DNA of 32,175 nucleotides from Proteromonas lacertae. Lineage: Eukaryota; Sar; Bigyra; Opalinata; Proteromonadidae. The DNA lies in assembly GCA_002245135.1 (NCBI GenBank), contig NGBS01000635.1, positions 1 through 32,175 of the forward strand, read 5' to 3'. Both the position numbers and the translations under genes were made by a program. How positions within the stretch are numbered: position 1 is the stretch's first letter; each line of letters starts with the position of its first letter. The notes beneath the pieces were generated by a model, which was given only the letters and a program-made list of their open reading frames with translations, was not told the DNA's origin and made no database searches. Shown one piece after another: positions 1 to 9,908 of the stretch.

Positions 1-94
1 AACCCTAACCCTAACCCTAACCCTAACCCTAACCCTAACCCTAACCCTAACCCTAACCCTAACCCTAACCCTAACCCTAACCCTAACCCTAACC

Positions 95-135
<41 letters not shown>

Positions 136-179
136 CCCTAACCCTAACCCTAACCCTAACCCTAACCCTAACCCTAACC

Positions 180-220
<41 letters not shown>

Positions 221-228
221 CCCTAACC

Positions 229-269
<41 letters not shown>

Positions 270-369
270 CCCTAACCCTAACCCTAACCCCTAACCCTAA
301 CCCTAACCCTAACCCCTAACCCTAACCCTAACCCTAACCCTAACCCTAACCCTAACCCTAACCCTAACC

Positions 370-406
<37 letters not shown>

Positions 407-466
407 CCCTAACCCTAACCCTAACCCTAACCCTAACCCTAACCCTAACCCTAACCCTAACCCTAA
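1..466. repeat. Telomere, (CCCTAA)n
   Basis: Uninterrupted hexamer array of AACCCT on the plus strand, i.e. TTAGGG on the strand running out to the chromosome end. A few variant units are present: CCCTAAA-type (near 114, 200, 249, 386) and units with one or two extra C (near 288, 314, 370). The last perfect unit ends at 466. This places the left edge of the window at or very near a chromosome end and fits TTAGGG-type organisms such as most non-arthropod, non-nematode animals. Confidence 0.98.
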
Positions 467-470
467 TACT

Positions 471-1289
471 ATGATATTTGTTATTTCACTTATTATAATG
501 ACATACTATTTTATATATAAATCAAATCTTAAACGGTTTAAATACTTGATTCTTATACGATATCACAATCCCACAGCTGATCAGATATATAGATTTAATA
601 GTTGGAAAAATAAATCAAATGCTAACTATAGATATATTTATTTAACAGATATAAATTGTGAAAAATATGTAAATAATTCACAAACATATTGTATATCATT
701 CGATGAATTAATAAAACATTATCCATCATTATACCAAACTGGAATTTGTAGGAAAAAAAATAAACAGTATTATATGTGGGTATTTCACATCGAACATATT
801 ATAATATGTATAAATAGATTAAGAAAGAGATATTCATTCAAATATGTTTGGATACTAGAACAAGATATTGGATATTCAGGAGATATAAATGATTTTTTCT
901 TAAGATATGATAACATTACTGCAGATTTAGTAACTACAAAGTATCTTAAAAATAATAAAGGATGGTACTATTGTTGTACAAGAGAGTATATGAAGTATAG
1001 AAATGAAAAGTTTAATGGAACAGGATATATAACAAGTGAACATATTCAGAGATGGAGCTTAAAGTATAGCAATAAAATAAAATCTTTTCTTAAAAGAAAT
1101 TTTCATACTCAATCAGAACATGGAAATGTAGAATATGCACTATTTTTAAATTTAAGTTATCATAGAATATACGATAATGATATAGGTTATAAATATGCAT
1201 ATAATACAAGAGTATCAAAAGAAGAATGGAAAAATATAATGAAAAATTCATCTCATTGTAATAGATTATACCACTCACTAAAATTTTAA
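471..1289 (+). CDS. Putative type II membrane glycosyltransferase (GT-A-like), telomere-adjacent
   Basis: Intact single-exon ORF of 272 residues from an ATG. Residues 1-17 are a hydrophobic signal-anchor followed by basic residues, the Golgi type II layout shared by other genes in this window. The core contains YVWILEQDIGYSGD (about residues 125-138), an acidic motif placed like the DxD-type nucleotide-sugar/metal site of GT-A enzymes. Two Cys lie at about 167-168. I infer a Golgi glycosyltransferase but cannot name the CAZy family or the donor sugar. The ATG is only 4 bp from the last telomere repeat, so there is no room for an ordinary promoter. Either transcription starts within or beyond the telomere repeats, or the gene lost its upstream region when a broken end was healed. 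The 3' end at 1289 is followed by AT-rich non-coding DNA. Confidence 0.65.
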   Translation: MIFVISLIIMTYYFIYKSNLKRFKYLILIRYHNPTADQIYRFNSWKNKSNANYRYIYLTDINCEKYVNNSQTYCISFDELIKHYPSLYQTGICRKKNKQYYMWVFHIEHIIICINRLRKRYSFKYVWILEQDIGYSGDINDFFLRYDNITADLVTTKYLKNNKGWYYCCTREYMKYRNEKFNGTGYITSEHIQRWSLKYSNKIKSFLKRNFHTQSEHGNVEYALFLNLSYHRIYDNDIGYKYAYNTRVSKEEWKNIMKNSSHCNRLYHSLKF

Positions 1290-1617
1290 TAACATTGAGG
1301 GTTAAACAAAAGAAGATATAATAGTATTTTCAAAAACCCAATTAGAAGACCCTCTAACATTCGATTAATTTTTTAACTTTCTTTTGTAAAACAATAGAAA
1401 AATGTAACTATCTAAAAAAAATATGTAAAAAGTTAGCTTGAACGAGGCTTGAAAAATGAAATTAAATATGTTTTATATATACAATACTAAAGTAACAATA
1501 TTTTATCTAAATGTTCAATAATTCATAAGAGTATAATAATATTTTTTGTGCTCATAATAGGGAATGTACGTTTGATTTCTCATTGGTTAAATCAACAGTT
1601 TCTTCTATTTCTTCAAT
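1290..1617. other. Non-coding AT-rich DNA with a foldback-core remnant
   Basis: No convincing gene. Around 1420-1465 a segment containing TTAGCTTGAACGAGGCTTG resembles the loop region of the foldback elements at 12188, 18907 and 26065 (there TAGGCTTGAGTAAGGCTTGATT). I read it as an old decayed copy of that family. Confidence 0.4.
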
Positions 1618-2000
1618 TTGATTATATCTTTGTTCAGCCTTTTTAGAAGCACTCCATACATCATTTTGGACAATTCTAAGTTTTCTCTTGTATTCTATCA
1701 CATCAGTGTAACTAAAACTGTATTCATTATAAATGTAAATGTAAATGAAAAAGGAGGTAAAGACTTTATTATTCGTTATAATTTCGAAGGTTCTATTCCA
1801 ATACCAACAATATCATTATCTGAAAAGAATAAAGATGTTGAATTTGAATCAAGTATAGAAAATATTGAAGAAGTATATTTTGTTGATTCTTTCAATATGA
1901 CAGTTATGTATGATAATGGAAAAGTAGTATCAGTTGATTTACCAGATAATAGAAATAGAAGTGATATTACATTGACATATAGTAAAGAAAATAATGACAA
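1618..2000 (+). pseudogene. Orphan coding fragment, unidentified, cut by a transposon end
   Basis: Open frame of about 130 codons with no ATG near its start (it opens at a TTG), so it is a fragment rather than a complete gene. From about 1735 on the composition looks like real protein: acidic, with FIIRYNFEGSIPIPTISLSE and MTVMYDNGKVVSVDLPDN stretches that could form beta strands. The frame runs straight into the terminal repeat starting at 2001, so its last codons belong to the mobile element. This suggests the insertion truncated it. No family is recognised; a virion-type or secreted beta-rich protein is possible but unsupported. Confidence 0.3.
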
Positions 2001-2270
2001 TGTTGTACGCCGTTGAGCCTGTTGCGCCTTTGAGCCGCTCTCATCATATAATTACTTTTAAAACAAATATATAGTTAGTTTGTCATATAAGCTACTTATT
2101 TGAGTAACAAAATTATGTCATAATATTGACTAAAACTTACATAAATATATTTTAAAAATTGTGTATATTCCAAATCTTGTGTTTATGATGATAGATAATA
2201 TCTAAATAAGAAGTGTCAGTTACACTGGAATTAAGAATTATACCCCTTCTGACGTCATTTTTAATTTAAA
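2001..2270 (+). mobile_element. Left terminal repeat of a TGTTGTRCGCC-family element (unpaired)
   Basis: Starts TGTTGTACGCCGTTGAGC, nearly identical to the ends of the 3.3-kb element at 8448-11788. Further in, the stretch with GGAATTAAGAATTATACCCC at about 2230-2255 is the inverted counterpart of 11524-11555, so the similarity continues discontinuously for about 250 bp. Part of it (about 2150-2190) also resembles 19643-19690. No matching right end with the same 5-bp flank (GACAA) was found, so this is a truncated element or half of a larger decayed one. Confidence 0.6.
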
Positions 2271-2555
2271 TTTCTGTTTTCTTCAACTTTTCAGTTTATA
2301 TATTTTTAAGGTTTAGTCAAATAGAAAAAACGAATTTTAATAGAAATTAAGAAGATAATAAGAAAATTAAAATCAAGCTTGTCAAACCTGACGGTTTTAA
2401 ATTCTAAAATGTAAGTTATATATATATATATATAATATTATATTATTTTTTACTATTTACTAGCATATCAGTTGAATTAGTATTTTTAATTGAAGATGGA
2501 GCTTAAGTTCATAGATATTGGTTTAAGTACTGAAATAATATCAAAAGAATATATG

Positions 2556-2700
2556 TATAACCGTAAGAATATCACTGTATATGGGTAAACCGTACCAGAC
2601 TATTCTTAGGTGCCTTCTACAGGTAAGAATAAGCGATTTGAGTGTGAATTAGTTTTTTGTACGGGTTATACTGGAGCAAGTGGTGAATTTAAAATTCTTT
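2556..2700 (+). ncRNA. Structured segment, candidate spliced-leader-like RNA (speculative)
   Basis: An 8-bp perfect stem, TATTCTTA (2601-2608) with TAAGAATA (2624-2631), closes a 15-nt loop and buries a consensus 5' splice site CAG|GTAAGA at 2620-2627. An outer helix pairs AACCGTAC (2588-2595) with GTACGGGTT (2659-2667). AGTTTTTTG at 2651-2659 resembles an Sm-binding site. Pairing of a donor site with upstream exon sequence plus a downstream Sm site is the layout of spliced-leader RNAs. No promoter was identified and no second copy was seen. It could be a chance hairpin or a transposon terminal structure. Confidence 0.2.
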
Positions 2701-3178
2701 ATATATTTTAGTGTGTGAATAAATTTATGGGTCAAATTTTATTTTTATGTTTTTAATAGTTTTTAGCGTAGGATAGTAGAAATAAAGTGTATAAATAGAT
2801 AAGTAGCTACCTGTTCTACCCCGGCAGGGTAGCTACTTTATAGAATAAGAAATGTATTTCTATGTAAGTAAGTAGCGTGTCCTGTGTAGCCTGACTAGGA
2901 CTTAGTGATTAAATAGTGTGGTGGCCAAGCTACAGAATGCGTTCTTACTTTTTTTTCATTTATCAATTTATTCATGGATTTATATAGTGTAGTTAAAAAC
3001 ATTCAAAAGAATTTAAATAGTATCAAAAATATATATTTAAAGAATTATCTGCAATATTCTATATTTTTTACTAAATCAAAATTCTGACGAGAAACTGTTG
3101 TTATAAACAGAAAAAAGAAACAGTTTTGATTTTCCTGATATTTTTGAAAAACCGATTTTTATCACAAATTATATAAAT
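2701..3178. other. Non-coding segment with a strong hairpin (2801-2838)
   Basis: No ORF worth calling. AAGTAGCTACCTG (2801-2813) pairs with CAGGGTAGCTACTT (2825-2838), a 13-bp stem with one bulge around an 11-nt C/G-rich loop. A weaker GTCCT/AGGAC stem follows near 2879-2901. This stretch is more GC-rich than its surroundings. No tRNA or snRNA was recognised. Confidence 0.5.
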
Positions 3179-3658
3179 ATGTGTGCTTCAGTAAACTTTG
3201 CTTTCTTTTGTTCATTTAGAAATAATGAAGATTATTTGGATAAGTGTATATGTGGAACATGTAAGTTTTACTTATATTTTAACCATAATATAAGTGCAGT
3301 TTTAGATAGTCCATTACCTAAGGAAGAGATAAAGTCTTATAATGAATTCTGTGCTATTTGCCATCAAAAGATGTGGACAAAGTATAGTGATAAGAGATAT
3401 TACATGATGCTTTTCGATATTAAACCATCAGTAAAACCAAGAGGATTAAATAGACATTAATTTGCAGTGTTTGATAAGTATATTGAATGGTTAACACTAC
3501 CTGAAGGAATGAGAAGTGTTCATTTGAAGAAGAATCCTATGTTGAAACATTATGTAAAGAAGAATTTATATATTTGATGATAGTGATGATGAGGAAGAAG
3601 AAGAAGCACAAGAAGAAGTTAAAGGAAACAATGATCAAACTACGATAAACATAGTCTA
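3179..3658 (+). pseudogene. Small Cys-rich protein with acidic tail, broken
   Basis: Starts at an ATG at 3179 and reads 93 residues to a TAA at about 3458-3460. It contains two Cys clusters, CICGTC and CAICHQK, spaced like a treble-clef or RING-type zinc site. The same frame continues past the stop with protein-like sequence (a stretch with FDKYIEWLTLPEGM) to about 3579. A one-base shift then opens an acidic Asp/Glu tail ending at a TAA near 3658. I interpret it as one gene of about 155 residues with an in-frame stop and a frameshift. It lies next to the Maverick-like block and may belong to it. No specific family recognised. Confidence 0.4.
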
Positions 3659-3724
3659 AATTTTAAAACGAATCTTAATCTTAAAATGATTTGGAACAGG
3701 GTTTAAAAATATGCGTAATTTAAT

Positions 3725-3795
3725 AAAAATCACATAATATAATAAAAATATAATAAAAACATAATAAAAACATAATAAAAACATAATAACCATAA
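3725..3795. repeat. Short tandem repeat, about 11-nt unit (ATAATAAAAAC)
   Basis: Four to five consecutive imperfect copies of ATAATAAAAAC lie immediately downstream of the minus-strand gene block that ends at 3807. It is a simple microsatellite-like array. Confidence 0.75.
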
Positions 3796-3806
3796 TATAA
3801 TTATTA

Positions 3807-4633
3807 CTAAAATGGTTCTGTAACACCTGTATCCATCCACTCTGTTATAATAACTTGAGGTGGGAATGCTTGAAATGAATATGGATCAAGTCCTTTTTGC
3901 TCTATATAAAGATTACATTCATTAATATTATTTCTTAATATAGCAAAAAATCCATCATATTTATTTAATGCAGATTCTTTTGTTTGATTTACTATACCTT
4001 GTATAGGGAAGTATATTCCATTACTACCATCTACAAAGTATGTTTCTAATAATTTGTTATAATATTGTTGTAATAAATCTTCTTTACCTGGTTCTGCTTT
4101 AATAACATGATGATCATCTAGATAAAATATATATCCATTCTAGCATCTCCATTTTTCAAAACAATACCATTATATATTTTGATTCTCATAAAATGCTCAA
4201 ACATTTGAATTTTTATAGGTACTTTTACAGTAGATTCATATTGATTGATCGAATTATCTTGTAATATATAGAAATTAACTGACCAATATGTATATTCAGT
4301 ATGCAATAATTTAGGTGATACAGAATTATTAACTATTGTACTACCTCCAGAACTATTATTTACAGCATTATATATTTCTTGACATTTACCATATATAGTA
4401 TTTGTAGTAGTTTTGATATCATAAACAGGTGTAACTATATTATTTATTTGAGTATCAGTATGATTATTAATAGGTTTAACAATAGTATCAGGATCAGTAG
4501 GTTGTATATTTATTTTGTCAGCTATAACTTTAGCAAGCTTATCTGTATCAATATTTATATCTGAAGTATTTCGTTCCCCAATAAACATTATTTGTATTAA
4601 TAAACAATAAAATAATAAAATTAATAAAAACAT
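3807..4633 (-). pseudogene. Unidentified Maverick-block gene, possible minor capsid, one frameshift
   Basis: The first part begins at the ATG at 4633-4631, overlapping the TGA of the upstream ATPase by one base, and runs to a stop at 4118. It has a hydrophobic N-terminus (about residues 1-20), then an Asn/Thr/Ile-rich stretch with repeated IxxPTDPD/VTPVYD-like segments. A second open frame (about 4139 to 3807) carries clean protein-like sequence ending EWMDTGVTEPF. The two frames join by a one-base shift near 4140 with no gap in protein-like character. The unit would be about 275 residues. Position next to ATPase and capsid, and the beta-rich look, make a minor capsid or other virion protein plausible. 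This is context-based inference. Confidence 0.45.
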
Positions 4634-5394
4634 CAAGAAACTTCAGAATGATCTTCAATCAAAATATTAAAGTTAACTCTAAACACTTTTTTAACATTAT
4701 CAATATATAAGAAGTTATATTGTGGCTTAGTAACAGCTAAATATAACTCTTTAAATGTTTCATATTCAGGTATCCATATATTCAATGAGTTGTATAAGTC
4801 AAACAAATTTCTATTACTCAATCCATAAAATGTTAAACAATAATCTACTTGTGATCTTGCTGAAGGTACTATATCAGTAATATATTGACTACTAATTATA
4901 ATTTTTGATTTTAAATGTCTATTTTCTTTCATTAATACTGGTATGATATTAGCTGTTTTCAGCTCTAAACTAAGATCATCAAATATTATAATATGCTCTG
5001 CATACTCATAATTATCTTTGTTTGTATCATCAATTGATTTCATTAACTTCTCTACTAAATTATCTCCTGAGTAAGGTTCAAATAATGAATCATTTTCATC
5101 ATAACTAATTTCATTATAATCTAATAACTCTTTAATTGAATCATATATCCTATCTTGTTTAATTGTACCTACGAAAAAATGTACATGTTGTTTTTTCTTA
5201 TATTTTGGATCTATAATATGTCTTAATATATTGTATATCAAAGTAGTTTTCCCACTGTTCTTACGAGCCACAATAAAAATATTGCAGAAAGGCTCATTAA
5301 AGTAATCATAACCCAGAATTTTCTTAGGATCAAATGACTCACCACCATCAACAGGTTCAATTTGTATGTTATTTATTTTTTCAAATTTAAACAT
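4633..5394 (-). CDS. Maverick/Polinton-type packaging ATPase (FtsK/HerA-like, A32-like)
   Basis: About 253 residues from the ATG at 5394, the first in frame; the open frame extends 11 codons upstream without an ATG. The P-loop is VARKNSGKTT (Walker A), followed by HIIIFDDL (Walker B, hydrophobic strand then Asp-Asp) and a later KSKIIISSQ segment typical of the third strand/sensor region of genome-packaging ATPases. These features match the ATPase of Polintons and related double-jelly-roll viruses, which would drive DNA into capsids. It is the only clearly intact core gene of the block. It lies between the capsid-like gene (upstream) and the 3807-4633 gene, all on one strand, with a 1-nt stop/start overlap downstream. 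Confidence 0.85.
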   Translation of the reverse strand: MFKFEKINNIQIEPVDGGESFDPKKILGYDYFNEPFCNIFIVARKNSGKTTLIYNILRHIIDPKYKKKQHVHFFVGTIKQDRIYDSIKELLDYNEISYDENDSLFEPYSGDNLVEKLMKSIDDTNKDNYEYAEHIIIFDDLSLELKTANIIPVLMKENRHLKSKIIISSQYITDIVPSARSQVDYCLTFYGLSNRNLFDLYNSLNIWIPEYETFKELYLAVTKPQYNFLYIDNVKKVFRVNFNILIEDHSEVS

Positions 5395-5464
5395 AGTGTG
5401 TATATATATTATGTAGTGAGAAATCAAAAAATAAAAATAGAAGTCAATAATAAAGTATTATTTT

Positions 5465-6421
5465 TTATACTACTTTTTCAACACCCCTTGGTCCAATAAT
5501 CAATTGTTTACCAGTAATTATGTAGAACTTATGATGAATTGTATATGCATTATAATTAGCATCGAACCTTGTATTAGAACAATCCAAAGTAATTTTTAAA
5601 TCACTTGCTAAGTCTTTACCAGCTCTTAATTTTAATTCAGTTAATCGATCAGTACTGAAATTTAAAACATCAAAAAATGTATTGGGAAATGAAAATAGAT
5701 TACATTTATCATATAATGTATTTTGAATAATATTTCTCATATATTCCTAAGTTTGGTATTTTGCAGGATATAAATAATCAGGTGTATAAACGAAATCATT
5801 AATTTGCCATCTTATTCTATCTTGATTTTGATCAAAAGGAATAGGATCTCTTTTGTATGCATCATTATAATATGCTCTGTATAATATAAATTTAACATAA
5901 CTTCCTATACTGCTATTAATACTGAAGTTATAGTTAAAAGTATTACTACCTGGAATTGGGTCTTTAGTGATTTGAACTATGTTAAAATCAGTAAAGTCAA
6001 TAGGATGATGAGTTGAATAATTAATGGTATTAGCATTACATGTTGGATCTTTATTGTAACAAATGTAAAGTCTAGGGTTAATAATTCTCATTCCTACATG
6101 TTGTTGCCATGAATTAATCCAAGAAGAACCATTGCTATGATGAATCCAATTCATTATAGGAGCAAATGTGAATTGAATATAAATGACTTCACCAAAATAA
6201 ATATCATTCTTCAAAGCTAATATGGTATTATAGAAATCTGCAAAATGAAATCTACAGTATAGTTTTCCATGTAATATATCTTCTGTTGTTCCCATTTCTT
6301 CCCAATAATTCCAAACACCTCCATTTGCATTTAAAGTAGAATTAGAATTACATATAGTTGTTTCAGCTATTTTATTATTACTAATGTGTAAGCCATCAAA
6401 TAAATATTGATAATATAATTT
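5465..6421 (-). pseudogene. Capsid-like protein (probable double-jelly-roll major capsid), with in-frame TAG
   Basis: One reading frame is open from about 6421 to 5750, stops at a TAG (5749-5747), then continues in the same frame as protein-like sequence to 5465. The ATG at 5740 need not be a real start. Features: an N-terminal GLHISNNK region, a segment with LKNDIYFGEVIYIQFTFAP resembling the strand joining the two jelly rolls of Polinton/adeno-type capsids, and a C-terminal beta-rich end with HHKFYIITGKQLIIGP. Position directly upstream of the packaging ATPase supports a capsid role. At the 5' side it overlaps the integrase frame through a shift at an A-run near 6420, so its true N-terminus lies in the other frame. 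The assignment rests on context and strand pattern, not on a strict motif. Confidence 0.5.
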
Positions 6422-7485
6422 TTATCTTTTATATCATAAGGATACTGATTAGCAATTTGATGAGCTAAATCTCGATATTCATTATAACTACTATCTAAAT
6501 CACATAGAAGTGTTCCAGTTTTATTGTATACTTTGATAGTTCCAAAATTCATTGAATTATTTAAATTTATATGATCTAATGTTTTACCACTAGTAAAAGT
6601 TACAGGTGTAATAGGTAATTTCCAATTTCCTGAACCTGAAGCTGCATGATCTCTTTTTTGACCTGTAGTGTAATCTAATTCATATACTCTACCATATCTA
6701 CTTTTTCTGCCTTCTGGTGCTGGTTGAATATCTGGTTCTATAGGTTGTGCTGCATTATTTATACTATGAATTTGTCTTAATCTAAACTTGCCATTTGTGG
6801 TAATACTATTAACTGGTACTCTTTTTATTTCATGTGATTTGAATCTATATGAACCTATATCTCTAGGATTGAATTCTTTAGGTATTGTTCCATCCAAGTT
6901 CTTAACAGAATATGAAAATGGTCCAACTTTGTGTATTTGGTATACTTTATCAGTATAATAAGTTGTTTTTTGAAGTTTGTTATCTCTACGTTCCTTTATT
7001 CTTACAAAATCATCAACTTTAAAATGAGTATCACTTTTACGCTTCTTTAAGTTTCTAGCATGGGATTCTTTATACAATCTATCTTGGACTTCAAAATCAT
7101 TGAATACTTCATTTGGAGTTAGATTATTGAGTGCAAAATGTGGTTCTGCATTGTAATCATCTACAACAGTATATACTATATTACACAATGATTCAATATT
7201 GTTAATTTTATCAAATTCTTCATCAGAAAATGTATTAATTTTTCTATAAAACATATCTTTAATATTTCTAACACATCGATCCAATATTTTCATTATATTA
7301 TGTTCATTACGTTCTTTAAGTATAAATCGTATATGATTTTTGTTAAACAAATCTAAAAATTTCTTACCATAGATAATACCAGACTCTTCATCTGACAATA
7401 TACTTCCTACAAAACGAGCGTTTTCATAATTAGGTTGCATACCCTGATAAAACCATTTTTCAAACACTGGATACCAGGGTTGTAT
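6367..7485 (-). pseudogene. Maverick/Polinton-type integrase C-terminal half, truncated and joined to downstream gene
   Basis: The frame is open from 7485 with no ATG at its start. The first part corresponds to the end of an rve (retroviral-type) integrase core: GKKFLDLFNKNHIRFILKER, then a helix ending IKDMFYRK, then YNAEPHFALNNLTPNEVF, the usual H..L.. P.EV pattern after the core. A C-terminal basic linker follows and a small beta domain (residues about 155-215) with VYQIHKVGPFSYSVKNLDG, as in chromo/SH3-like integrase tails. The zinc-binding N-terminus and the first catalytic Asp are missing. From about residue 275 the frame seems to belong to the neighbouring capsid-like gene, with no stop between them. 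This suggests an internal deletion or a lost stop joined the two. Confidence 0.7.
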
Positions 7486-7741
7486 TTATCGGTTACCGAC
7501 GGAGATAGGTCAAAACCTATAGGTTTTGCCTTGACATTCAGTCTGTCAAGCCTTACAAGCCGTATATTATAAAATCTATTTTAATTCATTATATACTAAT
7601 TTTCCCTTCATAAAAACTATCTTATAATATATTTTAATACTTGATTCATATATTTTCAATTCAATTAAATAATTTTTAACTTTTTATAAAGAATTACAAT
7701 TTATACTCAACAATAATTAGGTATTTTATATAATTATGTTC
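7486..7741. other. Hairpin-rich non-coding segment 5' of the integrase remnant
   Basis: From 7486 to 7560 the DNA is GC-enriched and full of small palindromes: CGGTTACCG, AAAACCTATAGGTTTT, and CTTGACA...TGTCAAG. It may be the broken edge of the Maverick-like element or a small structured repeat. 7570-7741 is plain AT-rich DNA ending at the hAT 3' end. Confidence 0.4.
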
Positions 7742-8447
7742 TTATTTATTTCTACTAATCATCAGTTTCATTTGTAATCTATCACATGATAAATTTGATT
7801 TGGATAAGTTACTTATTTGTCCAGCCTCGGAAAATATTCTTTCTGGCTCTGAAGATGTTGCTAGACTGTTTAAACTGTTCTTGGCAAGTATGTATACCCT
7901 AGGAAACTTGGACTTTAATGATAGCCAGATATTCTTGTGCTTCATTTGGCATAATTAATCTCTTTCTTTTTACTGCTTTTGCAAGATAATTATCTAATGT
8001 AGTTTTTTCTATTGAATATGTTTCTTCGATTTCAGTAATTATATAATTCAATGAATTAATTAATAAACTTTTAGATTTTTCAAATTCTGAATCGCTAAAC
8101 CCTAGAGTACTATGAAGAATGAATGATTTTACTCTAGGGTCTAACATGCAGCACAACAGAGGCAAATCACTATCATTACATATATTATTTAGTCTTTCTA
8201 TCATATTAATTTTGATACTCTCAGCATATTCCTGTATCTTTGTTGGATAACCTGTTTTGAACTCAAATAAAGTCTGTTTATAATGTAATACAGCCATTCC
8301 CATAGTCATGTTTCTATCTTCCAATATCTTAGTAAGTTTGTATAATGGTTCGAGTATATCACATAGTTTATCTAGAATAACATACGCTATATTGATAGGG
8401 GAAGAGATAAATTTTAGCAACTCATCTTCTTTTGGTTTTATGGCATT
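7742..8447 (-). pseudogene. hAT transposase, C-terminal half (copy 1, part 2)
   Basis: Two overlapping minus-strand frames. The first (about 8447 to 7899) holds the middle of a hAT transposase with the LDPRVKS motif (CCMLDPRVKSF). The second (to 7742) holds the C-terminal dimerisation domain, with ATSSEPERIFSEAGQI and LMISRN. A one-base shift near 7920 separates them. The N-terminal half lies at 11794-12187, displaced by the 8448-11788 insertion: removing that insertion and one GCATT copy restores one continuous reading direction. Decayed and not expected to be active. Confidence 0.85.
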
Positions 8448-8984
8448 TGTTGTGCGCCGTTGAGCTATATGCGCCGTTGGGCGTTTAGAAGACTTTTTTC
8501 AAAACTAATATCATATTTATGATGTTGACGATGAGTTATGTTCAAATATATGTTTAGTTTTATAATGTGTGCTACACATGTTGCTATCAACAATTAGAGT
8601 ATCATATTAAATTTTACTATATAAAATGTATGTATGAATTATACCCATTTCATATATAAAATATTTTATACCAATTCTATTATATTATGAAGATATTAAC
8701 AAATATAAAATTCTATTCCTGAATTTTTTTACCCCCTTACGAGCTTGTTATTCAAACATTTACTTGTTTTTTCTTTTTTGTATTTTTATTTAAATTTCTT
8801 ACTATTTATTAATTAAATTTAGTTTAATTCATATATACATATTTTTATCTGAGAATATAGTTCATTTAAATGAATATTGGATAAATAAATTAATCTAAGT
8901 AATACAGAGTAGAATGTGTGTTGGAAATGTATAGTAATGGTTTATGTAACAAATTATAATACTGTGAAAAACGAATTATTGTTT

Positions 8985-9280
8985 ATAGTTGTTATTTTTG
9001 TACAATTACCTATATTAATGATTTTTATGGTCAAATGTTACAAGGTAGATTCCATGATTAATATTTCAGTGAATCATGCTTTGAAGTAGTCTATATATTA
9101 CCAACATCAACAATTATATTATGGAATGCAGAAAAGAAGAAGTTATTAGAAATACTAGCAATGTTTTATTATTATTTTGATATGAGAGAATTTTCTCGCA
9201 TTTTACAAGGTATATTACCTAAATTAGTCATTCAAACTGGTATATTTGATTTAGATTATTTGATTTTAGTATGCAGTTAG
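8985..9280 (+). pseudogene. Broken unidentified ORF inside the 3.3-kb element
   Basis: Plus-strand protein-like frame with one internal stop near 9058, ending at a TAG at 9278-9280. Recognisable sequence includes NDFYGQMLQGRF, then an intact stretch of about 70 codons with LLEILAMFYYYFDMREFSRI. No family recognised. It is divergent from the protease remnant downstream. Confidence 0.3.
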
Positions 9281-9319
9281 GTTACAGAAAATACGCAATA
9301 CTAAATAGATGCTCAAGTT

Positions 9320-9782
9320 TTAAATCTTTAAAAGTGAGTTATTTAAGTATATTCTGCATTTCTCTTCATCCGACAAACTATAAAGAAGTTTCTTCAAATT
9401 ATCTATAAAATCAACAACATTGAAATAATTAATAAATGGTATTCCTTCTATTTTTTTATTCTTTATCCTAGATAATAGATAGAACAACACAAAATGTCCA
9501 CAGCTGTTATCTTTTCCTTGTTTTGGTATATTAAACTCGTTATTTATATTTTCATACATTATATTGTGCATATCAAATATTTCACTTATTTTATTTTTTA
9601 TAATTAAAGGAATAATGATGAATATAATCAATTTCCCACAACGTCCAATGGTATTCGTGACAAATTGGATAAAAATATTTACTTGTAGTGTTTATTTTTT
9701 TATTCCATTTTTTTAAGGATAAATAATAATGGCTCAATAACATTACTGTTTTCATAATTAAGTGAATGTAAGAGAAAAACAA
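9320..9782 (-). pseudogene. Ulp1/adenain-like cysteine protease, frameshifted
   Basis: The upstream frame (9782 to about 9591) ends with ICHEYHWTLWEID, the catalytic His-Trp strand of C48-type peptidases. The downstream frame (about 9631 to 9320) has IPKQGKDNSCGHFVLFYLL, the Gln and catalytic Cys-Gly of the same fold. The two meet at a run of six T (9594-9599 on the plus strand) where a one-base change would join them. Such proteases occur in Polintons (virion maturation) and in Ginger and Mutator-type transposons. The frame break may be real decay or a homopolymer sequencing error. Confidence 0.7.
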
Positions 9783-9908
9783 AAGTAGATGTGTTTAACA
9801 TACTGTTGTTATTCAAAGATTTAATAATTGAATTAACAATTTTAATATATTTATCCTTCAAAACTGAATCAATAGTAAGTGGAGTAGTATAATCAACATA
9901 TTCACTTT

